Shown here: piece after piece, positions 42,710 to 52,733 of the stretch
Numbering within the stretch: the stretch's first letter is position 1
How the letters are laid out: each line of letters begins with the position of its first letter
From: Bacteroidetes bacterium UBA2475
GTDB taxonomy: Bacteria > Bacteroidota > Bacteroidia > B-17B0 > Aurantibacillaceae
Reading direction: 5' to 3'
Length of the DNA: 64,000 nucleotides
NCBI GenBank assembly: GCA_002342065.1
Contig: DDPF01000016.1
Location: forward strand, 186,001 to 250,000
Made by a program: the position numbers and the translations under genes
Notes under the pieces: generated by a model
The model's input: only the letters and a program-made list of their open reading frames with translations
Told to the model about the DNA's origin: nothing
The model's database searches: none

Positions 42710-44314
42710 ATGAAACTTAAAATTAAGTCCAAAAGACTAGTGGCTTTGTATGCACTATTCTTTACAGCAAGCTTGGCAATGGCACAAATAAATAATAACG
42801 ATTCGTTAAGTGGCTTTGATATAAAGGGTGCTTTAAGACATTCCTCTTATGCAATAACAATATCAGAAAAAAATAACTTCTTAGATTGGGCAAAGCGTCA
42901 GTTTATAAAGAAAAAATATTTTTCGGTTGCGAAAAAGAGTTCTCCCTTACAGACTTCTTCAATAATTAATTGCGAAAATATAGGTTTCGAAAATAATAAT
43001 ACAAACGGGTGGACTATTAATGGCGATGCGCAAATTACCTCGGGTTCGGTTTTAGATCCTTTTGGGGGCTTTCCACAGGTTTTTCCAGGAGGCAAACATT
43101 CATTAAAATTGAATAACAATAACATAAATGGAAAAACTAATTTTTCAGCTTCTGCATCGCGCGTTATTTCTGTTAGTAGCGATAATAATTATTTAAATCT
43201 GCATTTTGCATTAGCTGTTCTTAATTTTCCGCACGATGAGGCCGCGGCAGCAAAATTTAAGATCGAGGTTTTAGATTCAGCAAATAATGTTTTAGAATGC
43301 CCAAAATATAAATGTTATTATTTTGAAGATCAAGGTGGGGGGCATGCTGTGGGTATTAGCAGTTTTGAGCAAACCGAAGACACAATTGGCGAGAACATTG
43401 CGCTGCAAATTTTTCCAGTTAGTTATTCTCCCTGGCAAACAATTAGTCTTGATCTTAAATCTTATGTTGGACAAACAATTAATCTCAAAATATCCTGCGA
43501 TTGGTGCGCATACGATTTTGATTGGGCTTATTGTTACATTGATGCGGATTGTGGTCAGGTTAGCGCACCAAAATATTTTGCATGTGGCGCCTTACCTGAA
43601 AAATTAACAGGGCCATTAAATATGGGAAAATATTTATGGTTAAGTCCTGATAAAGATACAGTGTCCACTTCTGTTTCTTGTAATGCACTTGTAGCGGGTT
43701 TATACACCCTGCAATGTAATCCGGATATTAATTGTCAGGTATTAGGATATACATACGTTTATAGCACGTTTCCACAAATAGAAGCTTCTTTTGAAGTTGA
43801 TAAAATAGAAGGATTTGCACCCCTTTCAATTAACTGCGCAAACACAACAATTACGCATAAACCATTAACAAGCTCAACACCATTGTGGACTTTTGGAAAC
43901 GGAAAGTCGCAGGTGGGTGGTAATAATGCAACAACAACTTATATAGCAGCAGGTACATATACGGTCAGGTTGTTTTCATCAAAAAAAGGTTGTGTTGATA
44001 CGGCATATAAAATAGTAAAAGTGGAAATGCCATCTAAATTAGAAGTGCCCGATGTTTTTACTCCAAATGGCGATGGTAACAATGATGTTTTCTTTTTAAG
44101 AACAGCTTCTTTAAATGAAATAAATGCAATTGTTTTTGACAGGTGGGGAAATAAAGTATATGAAACCAAAAGTAATACCGGCAATATTGCCTGGGATGGA
44201 AATAATTCAAAAGGAAACGAATGTGCAGCAGGTGTTTATTTTTATATCATAAATGCAACTGGAAAAGATGAACAGACATATGCTCAAAAAGGAAATATAA
44301 GTTTGTTTAGATAA
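42710..44314 (+). CDS. T9SS type B sorting-domain surface protein with PKD domain
   Basis: A secreted or surface adhesin-like protein of 534 residues. The signal peptide ends at MAQI. A jelly-roll-like domain (about 90-300) has several Cys and Asp residues. A PKD domain holds LWTFGNGKSQVGG..TTTYIAAGTYTV (about 385-430). The C-terminal ~85 residues are the gliding-associated CHU_C/type B sorting domain: VPDVFTPNGDGNNDVFFL and VFDRWGNKVYET. That domain sends the protein through the type IX system. The specific ligand is not known. Confidence 0.9.
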   Translation: MKLKIKSKRLVALYALFFTASLAMAQINNNDSLSGFDIKGALRHSSYAITISEKNNFLDWAKRQFIKKKYFSVAKKSSPLQTSSIINCENIGFENNNTNGWTINGDAQITSGSVLDPFGGFPQVFPGGKHSLKLNNNNINGKTNFSASASRVISVSSDNNYLNLHFALAVLNFPHDEAAAAKFKIEVLDSANNVLECPKYKCYYFEDQGGGHAVGISSFEQTEDTIGENIALQIFPVSYSPWQTISLDLKSYVGQTINLKISCDWCAYDFDWAYCYIDADCGQVSAPKYFACGALPEKLTGPLNMGKYLWLSPDKDTVSTSVSCNALVAGLYTLQCNPDINCQVLGYTYVYSTFPQIEASFEVDKIEGFAPLSINCANTTITHKPLTSSTPLWTFGNGKSQVGGNNATTTYIAAGTYTVRLFSSKKGCVDTAYKIVKVEMPSKLEVPDVFTPNGDGNNDVFFLRTASLNEINAIVFDRWGNKVYETKSNTGNIAWDGNNSKGNECAAGVYFYIINATGKDEQTYAQKGNISLFR

Positions 44315-44325
44315 GTAGTTAAAAT

Positions 44326-44358
44326 AAAAAGCCGAATTCATAAAGGATTCGGCTTTTT
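44326..44358. terminator. Bidirectional terminator between convergent T9SS cargo genes
   Basis: AAAAAGCCGAAT (44326-44337) pairs perfectly with 44347-44358, with a 9-base loop. A-run before and T-run after serve both strands. Confidence 0.88.
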
Positions 44359-44373
44359 ATAGTTTAAGATCTA

Positions 44374-46320
44374 TTAATTCTGAATAATTAATTTTTTAGT
44401 AATGATCAAATTGTTTTCCAATTCAACTGTCACAAAATAGATCCCGCTTTTCAATTCACTTATATTTACAGTTTCGTAGCCAGCGCTAAATTTATTAAGT
44501 GCATGTTGTTGCATGATCTTTCCTGTTACATCCGTAATTTTATAATTCAGACTTTGATTTTTTACAAGATCTAATTTTAAGTAAGCTACACCGCTTGCAG
44601 GGTTAGGGTAAATTTCTATTTCGTTTTGTCTTGCAACGTTCTCAGGCATGCCGGTTGTATTGGCAACAATAAAATATTTTGTAGACTGACAACCAATATC
44701 ACCATTTGGATTATAAAAAACGTTTGTACCCGCAAGGTTCTCAAATCTCACGTTACCGTTTCCTGCCCCCGGGTTTGCCCACCATTTATAACCATCGCAG
44801 CCCGAATCGTCAACTACCAATTTGTAACAACCCGGCGCTAAATGCACAGTATCAATACGGTTTGATAAATTAGGAATACTGTCTCTTTCTACAACTACGT
44901 TATCATTTTGATCTAATAGTTTATAAGAGGTTTCATTAAATGGAATAAATGGCGAAGTAGCGTTATTGGTATAGATCTTAATTACAAAATCAGAAGGAAA
45001 AATACCAATAGAAGAAGTTTGCGAGGTATACATATTATTAAAAGCATTTTGATCTGTTGTGCCGTTAACCGAAACTACTGATGCCTGAAATGTGCTGGAA
45101 ATATTATTTGTATAAATAGAAAGAGAAGGAGGGAAGGTAACCATGGTCTCATCCAAAAAATTTAAATTCCCTGTCCACGTATAAGTTAAAGGCGCACCGC
45201 TTATGCCGTAATTAAAAACAGCGCTGGTGATTGCGGTGGTTCCAACATTCTTTATTTTTATTACCGGGTTGTTGCATCTTGGATTGCTCCTGAAATAATT
45301 CTCATTCTTTGTTGGCGACACAATATCTTCTATCGAAAGATCGAGCGTATGGTTTGGCGCGCTGTAATTGATCATTTGCGAAGTGAACTGGTAACCCGCA
45401 GTAGCGTTGGTTTGCGTGGCTGCGGTGTAAGGTTCCAGATCAATATCAGTAGTAAAAGTTGTATTGGCAGTTGTAAGGGTAGTAAGGTCATGATAGATAG
45501 GCCAAACCACAGCACCCGGACACCAATTGGCTCTATCGTATATCCACGTACCGGTTTGCGGATAAACACTATTAAAACCACAATCGTTACGCCACAATTG
45601 TTTTTGTGCAACGTTTATGTTATTTATTTTTAAGTCATAATATTTACTACAAAACTCGGCGCAGTTTACATCATCAGCACCATGGCCGCTTACAGAGTTT
45701 TTGATAAATGATCTTGCAACCGGTGCGGTATAAGAAAATGTTTTTGGTGTTAAATGATTTTCTATCGGGTCAGCAAGTTTTCCGAAAGCAAAATACCCGT
45801 CGTAAATATTTTTAGCGGATAATGCATCCATTGGCGGCACACCTTCTATCAACTCCAATTTTAATGTAATAGTAAAACCCCATGAGTAACCGCTGTAAAC
45901 AAATCTAAATCCGGTTGGGCCTTCAAGCGATTTAGCATAATCAGAAACTTCTATTACATAATCGTGTTTACGGTTTGTTGCTAACCAATCTGTTGCATAA
46001 GGTGTAATTACACGTGCGATCTCTACAGTATCTTTTCCAATAGGTTTTGCATAGATCTGTGTCGTGTAATCCCACGATCCACAATATTGTTCGCTTGTTG
46101 GGCAAAGGTATCTTCCTAAAATATAATGTAAACGCATTTTACGAAATCTTATGCCAGTTGGCAATGTGGCCATTGTATCATAATTACCATAAGCCATTAT
46201 TTTTTTTTGGTTATAAATTGTTACCCAGGTTGTATCTCCGGGATTTGCTTTTAGCGAAAAAGAAAAAACCTCTAGTAATAAAAAGGTCAATAAAATTTTT
46301 TTGATAATGGATTGAAACAT
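44374..46320 (-). CDS. PNGase F-like secreted protein with T9SS type A sorting domain
   Basis: A secreted protein of 648 residues. After a signal peptide come two jelly-roll domains that match peptide-N-glycosidase F. The first holds GSWDYTTQIY and ARVITPYATDW. The second holds SGHGADDVNCAEFCSKYYDL, LWRNDCGFNSVYPQTGTWIY and DRANWCPGAVVWP. PNGase F removes N-glycans from glycoproteins. The W-D and A-E-F positions of the active site appear conserved, while the region of the third acidic residue reads FRFVYSGYSWG with no Glu, so activity is doubtful. Ig-like beta domains follow, and the last ~80 residues are a type A sorting domain (EIYPNPASGVAYLKL and LKSGIYFVTV). Confidence 0.85.
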   Translation of the reverse strand: MFQSIIKKILLTFLLLEVFSFSLKANPGDTTWVTIYNQKKIMAYGNYDTMATLPTGIRFRKMRLHYILGRYLCPTSEQYCGSWDYTTQIYAKPIGKDTVEIARVITPYATDWLATNRKHDYVIEVSDYAKSLEGPTGFRFVYSGYSWGFTITLKLELIEGVPPMDALSAKNIYDGYFAFGKLADPIENHLTPKTFSYTAPVARSFIKNSVSGHGADDVNCAEFCSKYYDLKINNINVAQKQLWRNDCGFNSVYPQTGTWIYDRANWCPGAVVWPIYHDLTTLTTANTTFTTDIDLEPYTAATQTNATAGYQFTSQMINYSAPNHTLDLSIEDIVSPTKNENYFRSNPRCNNPVIKIKNVGTTAITSAVFNYGISGAPLTYTWTGNLNFLDETMVTFPPSLSIYTNNISSTFQASVVSVNGTTDQNAFNNMYTSQTSSIGIFPSDFVIKIYTNNATSPFIPFNETSYKLLDQNDNVVVERDSIPNLSNRIDTVHLAPGCYKLVVDDSGCDGYKWWANPGAGNGNVRFENLAGTNVFYNPNGDIGCQSTKYFIVANTTGMPENVARQNEIEIYPNPASGVAYLKLDLVKNQSLNYKITDVTGKIMQQHALNKFSAGYETVNISELKSGIYFVTVELENNLIITKKLIIQN

Positions 46321-46503
46321 TTTTTATTTTTTTTGTAAAATTAAGTAAATTTTTAAATCGTTTTAGATTTTCAATGAAAAAAATCAAAATCAAATTGTAA
46401 ACTACTGTTAACCAGATATCTAAATTTAAATTAGTTGAATGTGTCCATTAAAAAAAATTATGATGGATTTTATTTATAATTTTAAGAATTAAGATATAAA
46501 AAA

Positions 46504-46914
46504 ATGAATCCTCCTGAAATAAATAATTTAGATCCGAATGACGAAATTCCGAAATTCGAAACACAACAACCAAAAACGTATAATACAAATATAGATCCTA
46601 ACTTTTCAAACGGAACGCAAAATATTCCAAACAGTGTAGGCGTTTTGGTATTAGGCATACTTTCTATTTGTTTCTTTTGGTGTTATGGTATCCCTGCTAT
46701 TATTATGGCTATTATTTCACTTGTCTTAGCCTCAGGCGGCGAAAGAGAGTATCGCAATAATCCTTCGAAATATTCATTGGCTTCTTACAAAAATTTAAAG
46801 GCCGGAAAAATTTGTTCGATCATTAGCCTTTGTTTAGTGGGTCTGGGAATTCTTGTGTTAATTTTGATCATAGCATTAGCTGGGAGTATGGCCTTAGGAG
46901 GTTTTCACTGGTAA
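46504..46914 (+). CDS. CCC-motif-type small membrane protein (DUF4190-like)
   Basis: A 136-residue protein with a ~45-residue polar N-terminus and two membrane helices: VGVLVLGILSICFFWCYGIPAI, shown here from VGVLVLGILSIC, and the later ICSIISLCLVGLGILVLILI. Between them is GGEREYRNNPSKYSLASYKN, the conserved loop of the Bacteroidota CCC-motif proteins; here the motif is F-F-W-C rather than CCC. Function unknown. The DUF2752 gene starts one base after the stop, so the two are co-translated. Confidence 0.8.
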   Translation: MNPPEINNLDPNDEIPKFETQQPKTYNTNIDPNFSNGTQNIPNSVGVLVLGILSICFFWCYGIPAIIMAIISLVLASGGEREYRNNPSKYSLASYKNLKAGKICSIISLCLVGLGILVLILIIALAGSMALGGFHW

Positions 46915-46915
46915 A

Positions 46916-47218
46916 TTGGAAACAATCACAAATTTTTTAGAACAACATTTATTTACCTGTTCTGTAAAGAGTTTATTAGGTGTTGAATGTCCGGGTTGTG
47001 GCATGCAGAGGGCTTTTATAGCATTATTGCGTGGCGATCTAAAAGAGAGTTTAAGTTTAAATCCTAGTTTATTGCCATTTCTTTTTACGGTTATTTACGC
47101 TATTTGCCATTTAATTTTTTCATTTACAAATGGGGCAAAATTTATTGTCATTTTTTTTGCTTCAACCCTCGCAATAGTAATTGTAAATTTTGTTGTTAAA
47201 CTAATTTTACATTCTTAA
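46916..47218 (+). CDS. DUF2752 membrane protein
   Basis: A 100-residue protein with LLGVECPGCGMQRAFIALLR, the diagnostic DUF2752 motif (C-P-x-C-G-x-x-R), followed by two membrane helices. The start is TTG at 46916, one base after the stop of the CCC-motif gene. No later in-frame ATG would keep the motif. These two families are commonly neighbours in Bacteroidota. The function is unknown. Confidence 0.85.
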   Translation: METITNFLEQHLFTCSVKSLLGVECPGCGMQRAFIALLRGDLKESLSLNPSLLPFLFTVIYAICHLIFSFTNGAKFIVIFFASTLAIVIVNFVVKLILHS

Positions 47219-47285
47219 AAGTTTTTGTTTTCTTTAAGAACGGGTAAACCATTGTTCCGCTTACTTGTTCTATTTTTAATTATAT

Positions 47286-50156
47286 ATGAAGGCAGATATT
47301 GTTGATGAGGAAATTATAGAAGTTATTGGCGCACGCTCTCATAACTTAAAAGATATTTCGCTTACTATTCCACGAAATAAATTAGTTGTTATTACCGGTT
47401 TAAGCGGTAGCGGTAAATCGTCTTTAGCATTTGATACCATTTATGCCGAAGGACAACGCCGCTACATAGAAAGTTTTTCTTCTTATGCCCGCCAGTTCCT
47501 TGGTAACCTCGAGAGGCCTGATGTAGACAAGATCTCCGGCTTAAGTCCTGTTATTTCCATCGAACAAAAAACGGTAAATAAAAATCCACGCTCAACGGTT
47601 GGCACTATTACAGAGATCTACGATTTTATGCGTTTGTTGTTTGCCCGTGCAGGACAAGCATACTCTTATGTTACCGGCGAAAAAATGGTGCGTTATAGCG
47701 ACGACCAGATAATGGACCTGATAGAAGCTGAATACAAAGGCAAAAAAATAAATTTATTGGCGCCTATTATCCGCGCGCGTAAAGGCCATTACCGCGAACT
47801 GTTTGAAGATATTCGCAAACGTGGTTTTAATAAAGTACGTATTGATGGACAGATCCTTGATATCACACCAAAAATGCAGGTAGATCGTTACAAGATCCAC
47901 GATATTGAAATTGTGATAGATCGTCTCGAAATTACAAAGGATATTCGCACACGTTTAAATTCATCTTTACAAACCGCAATGAAACACGGTAAAGGTGTAT
48001 TAATGGTAATTGAACATGAAGAGGAAACTAAAACAAAGAAAAAAGCTTCAACAACTAATTCTGCTAAACCAAGATTTTTCAGTCGTTCGTTAATGTGCCC
48101 TACAAGCGGCATTAGTTATGATGAACCCGCACCAAATTTATTTTCCTTTAATTCTCCTTACGGTGCTTGTCCGCAATGCAACGGCCTGGGCGAAGTTTCT
48201 GAAATTGATATTTCTAAAATTGTTTCTAATCCAAAACTTTCAATCGCAAAAGGTGCTGTTGCACCTATTGGTCCTCAAAAAAGTGGTGGTGGCTGGATAT
48301 TTAAACAAATAGAAGCTATTGGTGCCGTACACGAATTTAATTTAGATACACCTTTTGAAGACCTGAGCGAAGAAGCTGTAAATGTTTTATTATATGGCAG
48401 CGACGAATTATTTAAAGTAACTACCGAAGGAGGAACTTATAATACCAATTTTGAAGGTATTGCTACATTTATTACGCGTCAGGCAGAGGATGATCCTAGC
48501 CCCGGCATGTTACGCTGGGCGCAGGGTTTCACCAATAAAAAAGATTGTCCAACTTGCCATGGTACACGATTAAAAAAAGAATCACTGTATTTTAAAATTG
48601 CTGATAAAAATATTTCAGAGTTATCCGAAATGGATATTTCTATTTTACAAACCTGGTTTAAGGATGTAGAAAAAAAATTAAGCAAGAACCAAAATACAAT
48701 CGCTATTGAAGTTTTAAAGGAGATCCGTTCTCGTATCCAGTTCTTAATGGAAGTTGGTTTGGATTATGTTACACTTAACCGTTCTTCTAAAACCCTTAGT
48801 GGAGGCGAGGCACAACGTATTCGTTTAGCTACACAAATTGGTTCGCAACTGGTGGGTGTTTTATATATTTTAGATGAGCCAAGTATTGGTTTGCATCAGC
48901 GCGATAATGTGCGTTTAATTACCGCCCTTAAAAATTTACGTGATGTTGGTAATTCTGTTCTTGTTGTTGAACATGACAAAGACATGATGATGGAAAGCGA
49001 TTATGTGATAGATATTGGTCCGGGGGCCGGAGTGCACGGCGGCAGAGTAATTGCAGCCGCTCATCCAAAAGATATGTTGAAGTTCAATACCGTTACTGCG
49101 CAATACATAACAGGTAAATTAAAAATTGAAACACCAAAGGAGCGTCGTAAAGGCAATGGCAAAAAAATATCTTTAAAAGGTTGTACCGGACATAATTTAA
49201 AAAATGTTTCGGTAGACTTTCCTTTAGGAAAATTTATTTGTGTAACAGGAGTGAGTGGCAGCGGCAAAAGCAGTTTAATAAACGAAACATTGTATCCTTT
49301 ATTATCAGCGCATTTTTATAATTCAGAAAAAAAACCTTTGGCTTATAAAAGTATTGTTGGTTTAGATAATGTTGACAAAGTAATTGAGATAGATCAATCA
49401 CCTATTGGCCGTACACCGCGCAGTAACCCGGCAACCTATACCGCTGTGTTCTCAGATATAAGAAATTTATTTGCAGAATTACCTGAAGCAAAAATAAGAG
49501 GTTATAAACCCGGACGTTTTTCTTTTAACGTAAAAGGTGGTCGTTGCGAAACCTGCGGTGGAGCAGGAGTAAAGACCATTGAAATGAATTTTCTTCCGGA
49601 TGTTTATGTTGTTTGTGATGTATGCAACGGAAAACGTTACAACCGCGAAACCTTAGAGATACGTTTCAAAGGTAAATCAATAAGTGATGTATTAAACATG
49701 ACCATTGACCAGGCTTGTGAATTCTTTGAAATGGTACCTAATATTTTTCGACAGATAAAAACATTGCAGGATGTTGGTTTAGGTTATATAACTCTTGGAC
49801 AACAAGCCACCACCTTAAGTGGTGGCGAAGCACAGCGTGTAAAGCTGGCAACTGAATTAAGCAAACGCGATACAGGAAATACTTTTTATATTTTAGATGA
49901 GCCAACAACAGGTTTACATTTTGAGGACATCCGTATTTTATTGGAGGTATTATATCGTTTGGTAAATAATGGCAATACGGTTTTAGTGATAGAACATAAT
50001 ATGGATATCATTAAAGTAGCCGATCATATTATTGATCTTGGTCCCGAAGGCGGAAAGGGTGGAGGAGAGATCTTATTTACAGGAACCCCCGAAGATCTTA
50101 TAAAAGAAAAGCGCAGTTACACCGCGCCATTTTTAAAGAAAGAATTGAAAGGGTAA
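47286..50156 (+). CDS. uvrA: UvrABC excinuclease subunit A
   Basis: The damage-recognition ATPase of nucleotide excision repair. It has two ABC modules. Walker A1 is GLSGSGKSS (about residues 39-47), ABC signature 1 is TLSGGEAQRIRLA (about 500-512), Walker A2 is GVSGSGKSS (about 654), and signature 2 is TLSGGEAQRVKLA (about 843). Zinc ribbons include CPQCNGLG with CPTCHGTR in module 1, and CETCGGAG with CDVCNGKR in module 2. At 956 residues it is a normal UvrA and not the UvrA2 type. It stands alone. Confidence 0.97.
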   Translation: MKADIVDEEIIEVIGARSHNLKDISLTIPRNKLVVITGLSGSGKSSLAFDTIYAEGQRRYIESFSSYARQFLGNLERPDVDKISGLSPVISIEQKTVNKNPRSTVGTITEIYDFMRLLFARAGQAYSYVTGEKMVRYSDDQIMDLIEAEYKGKKINLLAPIIRARKGHYRELFEDIRKRGFNKVRIDGQILDITPKMQVDRYKIHDIEIVIDRLEITKDIRTRLNSSLQTAMKHGKGVLMVIEHEEETKTKKKASTTNSAKPRFFSRSLMCPTSGISYDEPAPNLFSFNSPYGACPQCNGLGEVSEIDISKIVSNPKLSIAKGAVAPIGPQKSGGGWIFKQIEAIGAVHEFNLDTPFEDLSEEAVNVLLYGSDELFKVTTEGGTYNTNFEGIATFITRQAEDDPSPGMLRWAQGFTNKKDCPTCHGTRLKKESLYFKIADKNISELSEMDISILQTWFKDVEKKLSKNQNTIAIEVLKEIRSRIQFLMEVGLDYVTLNRSSKTLSGGEAQRIRLATQIGSQLVGVLYILDEPSIGLHQRDNVRLITALKNLRDVGNSVLVVEHDKDMMMESDYVIDIGPGAGVHGGRVIAAAHPKDMLKFNTVTAQYITGKLKIETPKERRKGNGKKISLKGCTGHNLKNVSVDFPLGKFICVTGVSGSGKSSLINETLYPLLSAHFYNSEKKPLAYKSIVGLDNVDKVIEIDQSPIGRTPRSNPATYTAVFSDIRNLFAELPEAKIRGYKPGRFSFNVKGGRCETCGGAGVKTIEMNFLPDVYVVCDVCNGKRYNRETLEIRFKGKSISDVLNMTIDQACEFFEMVPNIFRQIKTLQDVGLGYITLGQQATTLSGGEAQRVKLATELSKRDTGNTFYILDEPTTGLHFEDIRILLEVLYRLVNNGNTVLVIEHNMDIIKVADHIIDLGPEGGKGGGEILFTGTPEDLIKEKRSYTAPFLKKELKG

Positions 50157-50201
50157 GGCCGACCTCTTGCGGTTGCTCTGCGCTAATTTCGTACTTATTT
50201 T

Positions 50202-50594
50202 CTAGGTATAAAAATGTGTTAAATATAATATAGGTAAACATAAAATAAGGGTCATGAATGTAAAATAAAATAGTCTGTCCCACCAAAGTCCGTCCTCTTT
50301 TGGGAAAAGTTGTTTCGGAGGATCTTTTGGGTTTCTGCGAAGTTTCAGTCTGAAAAGATAAAGAAGAATCCTAAAGACTAGCAAAGAATATGTAGGGCAA
50401 AAGAGAAATAAATAGAAATTCGGTTTTTGATTATCGGTCGAACTTAAATTCATAAGTCCAATTGCCGCAGAAACTAATGCAAAGATAGCTAAGTATAAAA
50501 AATATTTTTTATCGTAAAATAGTTTAGACGCAAAAAGAAAAGTAAATGGAATTGTCAGTAAGCCAATGAGGAATACAATTTCATCAAGTTTCAT
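50202..50594 (-). CDS. Small multi-pass membrane protein of unknown function
   Basis: A 130-residue protein with about four hydrophobic helices (IVFLIGLLTIPFTFLFA, YFLYLAIFALVSAAIGLM, FYLFLFCPTYSLLVFRIL, LFYFTFMTLILCLPILYL). A conserved-looking loop, PPKQLFPKEDGLWWDRLF, lies between helices 3 and 4. No family recognised. It is convergent with uvrA. Confidence 0.68.
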   Translation of the reverse strand: MKLDEIVFLIGLLTIPFTFLFASKLFYDKKYFLYLAIFALVSAAIGLMNLSSTDNQKPNFYLFLFCPTYSLLVFRILLYLFRLKLRRNPKDPPKQLFPKEDGLWWDRLFYFTFMTLILCLPILYLTHFYT

Positions 50595-50718
50595 TTGTTG
50601 TCTAGGAAATTAATACATTGAAATAAAATCATAAATGTCTTAAAAATATTTATCCATAAACTTATACATGTTGGTATGATAAATAACTAACAGATAGCCG
50701 TAGTTTTTAAATGTAAAA

Positions 50719-51168
50719 CTACTTCTTCTCGTATTTAAAAGTACCACTAGCGCTATCAACACGGATATTGGTAAAACTATAATAAGTTTGCACCCTTATA
50801 AATGTACCTTCAATAGATTTTTTGCCGCTAATTAAACCCATATAGCTATAAGAACTTTTTATACTCGAGGTTGAGTTGGTAATTGTTGTGCTACTGCTTC
50901 TGTTGGTTACAGAATCGCCATTAATATTCCAGGCCACATTATCTATATATAAAGTTGAATTGGATTTGTTCTTGATCCTTGCGTCGGCTGTATTACTAAA
51001 TCCATCTTTTGTAGTTATAGTGTAAGTGCCTCCGCCCTCCTTAAGATGCGTTGATTTTTTTCCACTTTCTTCGTAAGTATAATTTCCGCTTTTTGGTTTT
51101 TTGCAGGCGAGGACAAACACTACTAAAAGCACTACAATACAAGCGGGTAATAAAAAGTTAGTCTTCAT
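50719..51168 (-). CDS. Small lipoprotein of unknown function
   Basis: A hydrophobic signal (LLPACIVVLLVVFVLAC) ends in the lipobox V-L-A-C, with acylation at that Cys and KKPK after it. The mature ~130 residues are rich in Ser, Thr and Lys and read like short beta strands. I prefer the ATG at 51168 over one seven codons upstream because it starts with a normal signal (MKTNFLLP). Function unknown. Confidence 0.75.
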   Translation of the reverse strand: MKTNFLLPACIVVLLVVFVLACKKPKSGNYTYEESGKKSTHLKEGGGTYTITTKDGFSNTADARIKNKSNSTLYIDNVAWNINGDSVTNRSSSTTITNSTSSIKSSYSYMGLISGKKSIEGTFIRVQTYYSFTNIRVDSASGTFKYEKK

Positions 51169-51251
51169 TAATTTAAGGGTATTAACCAAATATAATAAAT
51201 AAATGTTTACCTATTTTGAAATAAAATGAGCATTTCATTAATGGTTATAAC

Positions 51252-51283
51252 AAAAAAAAGCCGGATCAAACGAACCGGCTTTT
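51252..51283 (-). terminator. Rho-independent terminator of citrate synthase
   Basis: AAAAGCCGG (51256-51264) pairs with CCGGCTTTT (51275-51283). On the minus strand it is followed by a run of Ts. It lies about 20 bases after the stop of the citrate synthase gene. Confidence 0.9.
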
Positions 51284-51303
51284 AAAATTGAGTAAAATTA
51301 ATT

Positions 51304-52641
51304 TTATTTAGTTTCAGCAGCTTTTTGCGCAGCCTGTGCAGCTTTTATTTTTGCTTTAATATTCTCGGTAGTTAAAGAACCCGGTCTTTCAATTGGAGAA
51401 TTAGTAGCTCTGTCCCAGATCAAACTTGCCAATACACCTAAAGAGCGGCTTACACCAAACAATACAGTATAAAAATCAAATTCATACATGCCATAATGCA
51501 CTAATAAAGCACCTGAGTGCGCATCTACGTTTGGCCAAGGATTTTTAATTTTCCCAGTGCTCTCTAAAATTGGTGGAGCAACTTCGTAAACCATTTGCAC
51601 TATTTCGCAAATGTCATCATGTTTAATGTATGTTTTGTAAAAATCCTGTTGTGCGGTAAAGCGTGGATCTGTTTTACGTAACACGGCATGTCCGTAACCC
51701 GGAACAACTTTTCCTTCTGTTAATGTTTTTTGAATGTACTCTGCAATTTGTTCTTTAGTTGGTAATCCACCGCCTAAAGTTTCTTTTAATTCCATTATCC
51801 AGTTCAATACTTCCTGGTTTGCTAAGCCGTGTAAAGGACCAGCTAAACCATTCATACCTGCAGCAAATGCTAAATACGGATCGCTTAATGCAGAACCAAC
51901 TAAATGTGTTGTGTGTGCAGAAACGTTTCCACCTTCATGATCAACGTGTATGGTTAAATATAAACGCATTAAACGTTTCATATCAAAAGCTTCGTAACCT
52001 AACATGTGTGCAAAGTTGGCTGCCCAATCTAATTTATGATCCGGTTCAATATGAATTCCGCCTTTGTATTTACGACGATAGATGTATGCTGCAATACGCG
52101 GTAAACGCGCAATTAAATTCATGCTGTCTTCGTATGCATAATCCCAATAATCTTTTTTGCTCATGCCTTTTGCATATGCTTTTGCAAAAACAGATTCGGT
52201 TTGCATAGCCATAACACCAATTACAAATTGGGTCATAGGATGTGTATCAGGCGGCAGTTGTTCAATTACGTCAAACACATGTTTTGGAACGTTGTTACGT
52301 TTTGTCCACTCAGTGGTAATAAAAGTAACATCTTCCTGTGTTGGCAATTCACCAACTAACATTAAATAAAATATTCCTTCAGGTAATGGTTCTGTACCAC
52401 CAACTGCTTTTGGCAATTTGGCACGTAACTCAGGTATAGTGTAGCCTCTGAAGCGAATACCCTCTTCCGGATCTAAACGTGAAGTTTCTGTAACCATGCC
52501 CACCATGCCGCGCATACCTTGGTATACTTGGGCTACAGTGATCTCTCCTAATTTAACATCACCATGGTTTTTAATGATGTCTTTAATGTCGGCAGCTAAA
52601 GCAGTGGCTTTAACTTTAAATTTTTCTTTCAACGGATCCAT
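51304..52641 (-). CDS. gltA: Citrate synthase, mitochondrial-like (type I) form
   Basis: Condenses acetyl-CoA and oxaloacetate to citrate, the first step of the TCA cycle. The catalytic His region is MNGLAGPLHGLANQEVLNW, the substrate-binding His is in GYGHAVLRKTDPRF and the catalytic Asp is in PNVDAHSGALL. GGNVSAHTTHLVGSALSDPY and GLAGPLHGLANQEV are closer to mitochondrial enzymes than to the allosteric GltA of Gram-negative bacteria, which has a zinc-like N-terminal domain that is absent here. At 445 residues it matches the homodimeric type. Upstream is TAAATTTA, a possible promoter box. Confidence 0.94.
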   Translation of the reverse strand: MDPLKEKFKVKATALAADIKDIIKNHGDVKLGEITVAQVYQGMRGMVGMVTETSRLDPEEGIRFRGYTIPELRAKLPKAVGGTEPLPEGIFYLMLVGELPTQEDVTFITTEWTKRNNVPKHVFDVIEQLPPDTHPMTQFVIGVMAMQTESVFAKAYAKGMSKKDYWDYAYEDSMNLIARLPRIAAYIYRRKYKGGIHIEPDHKLDWAANFAHMLGYEAFDMKRLMRLYLTIHVDHEGGNVSAHTTHLVGSALSDPYLAFAAGMNGLAGPLHGLANQEVLNWIMELKETLGGGLPTKEQIAEYIQKTLTEGKVVPGYGHAVLRKTDPRFTAQQDFYKTYIKHDDICEIVQMVYEVAPPILESTGKIKNPWPNVDAHSGALLVHYGMYEFDFYTVLFGVSRSLGVLASLIWDRATNSPIERPGSLTTENIKAKIKAAQAAQKAAETK

Positions 52642-52733
52642 CGGGATAATCTTTTATGGTTATAAATTTACAATCTGATATTATATAAACAAAGTTATTT
52701 TACGTTATTTTAAATTTATTTTTTTGCTGGTTT

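Noticed and set aside
45349..45633. A 94-codon plus-strand frame
   Set aside because: Antisense to the PNGase F-like domains of the T9SS cargo gene.
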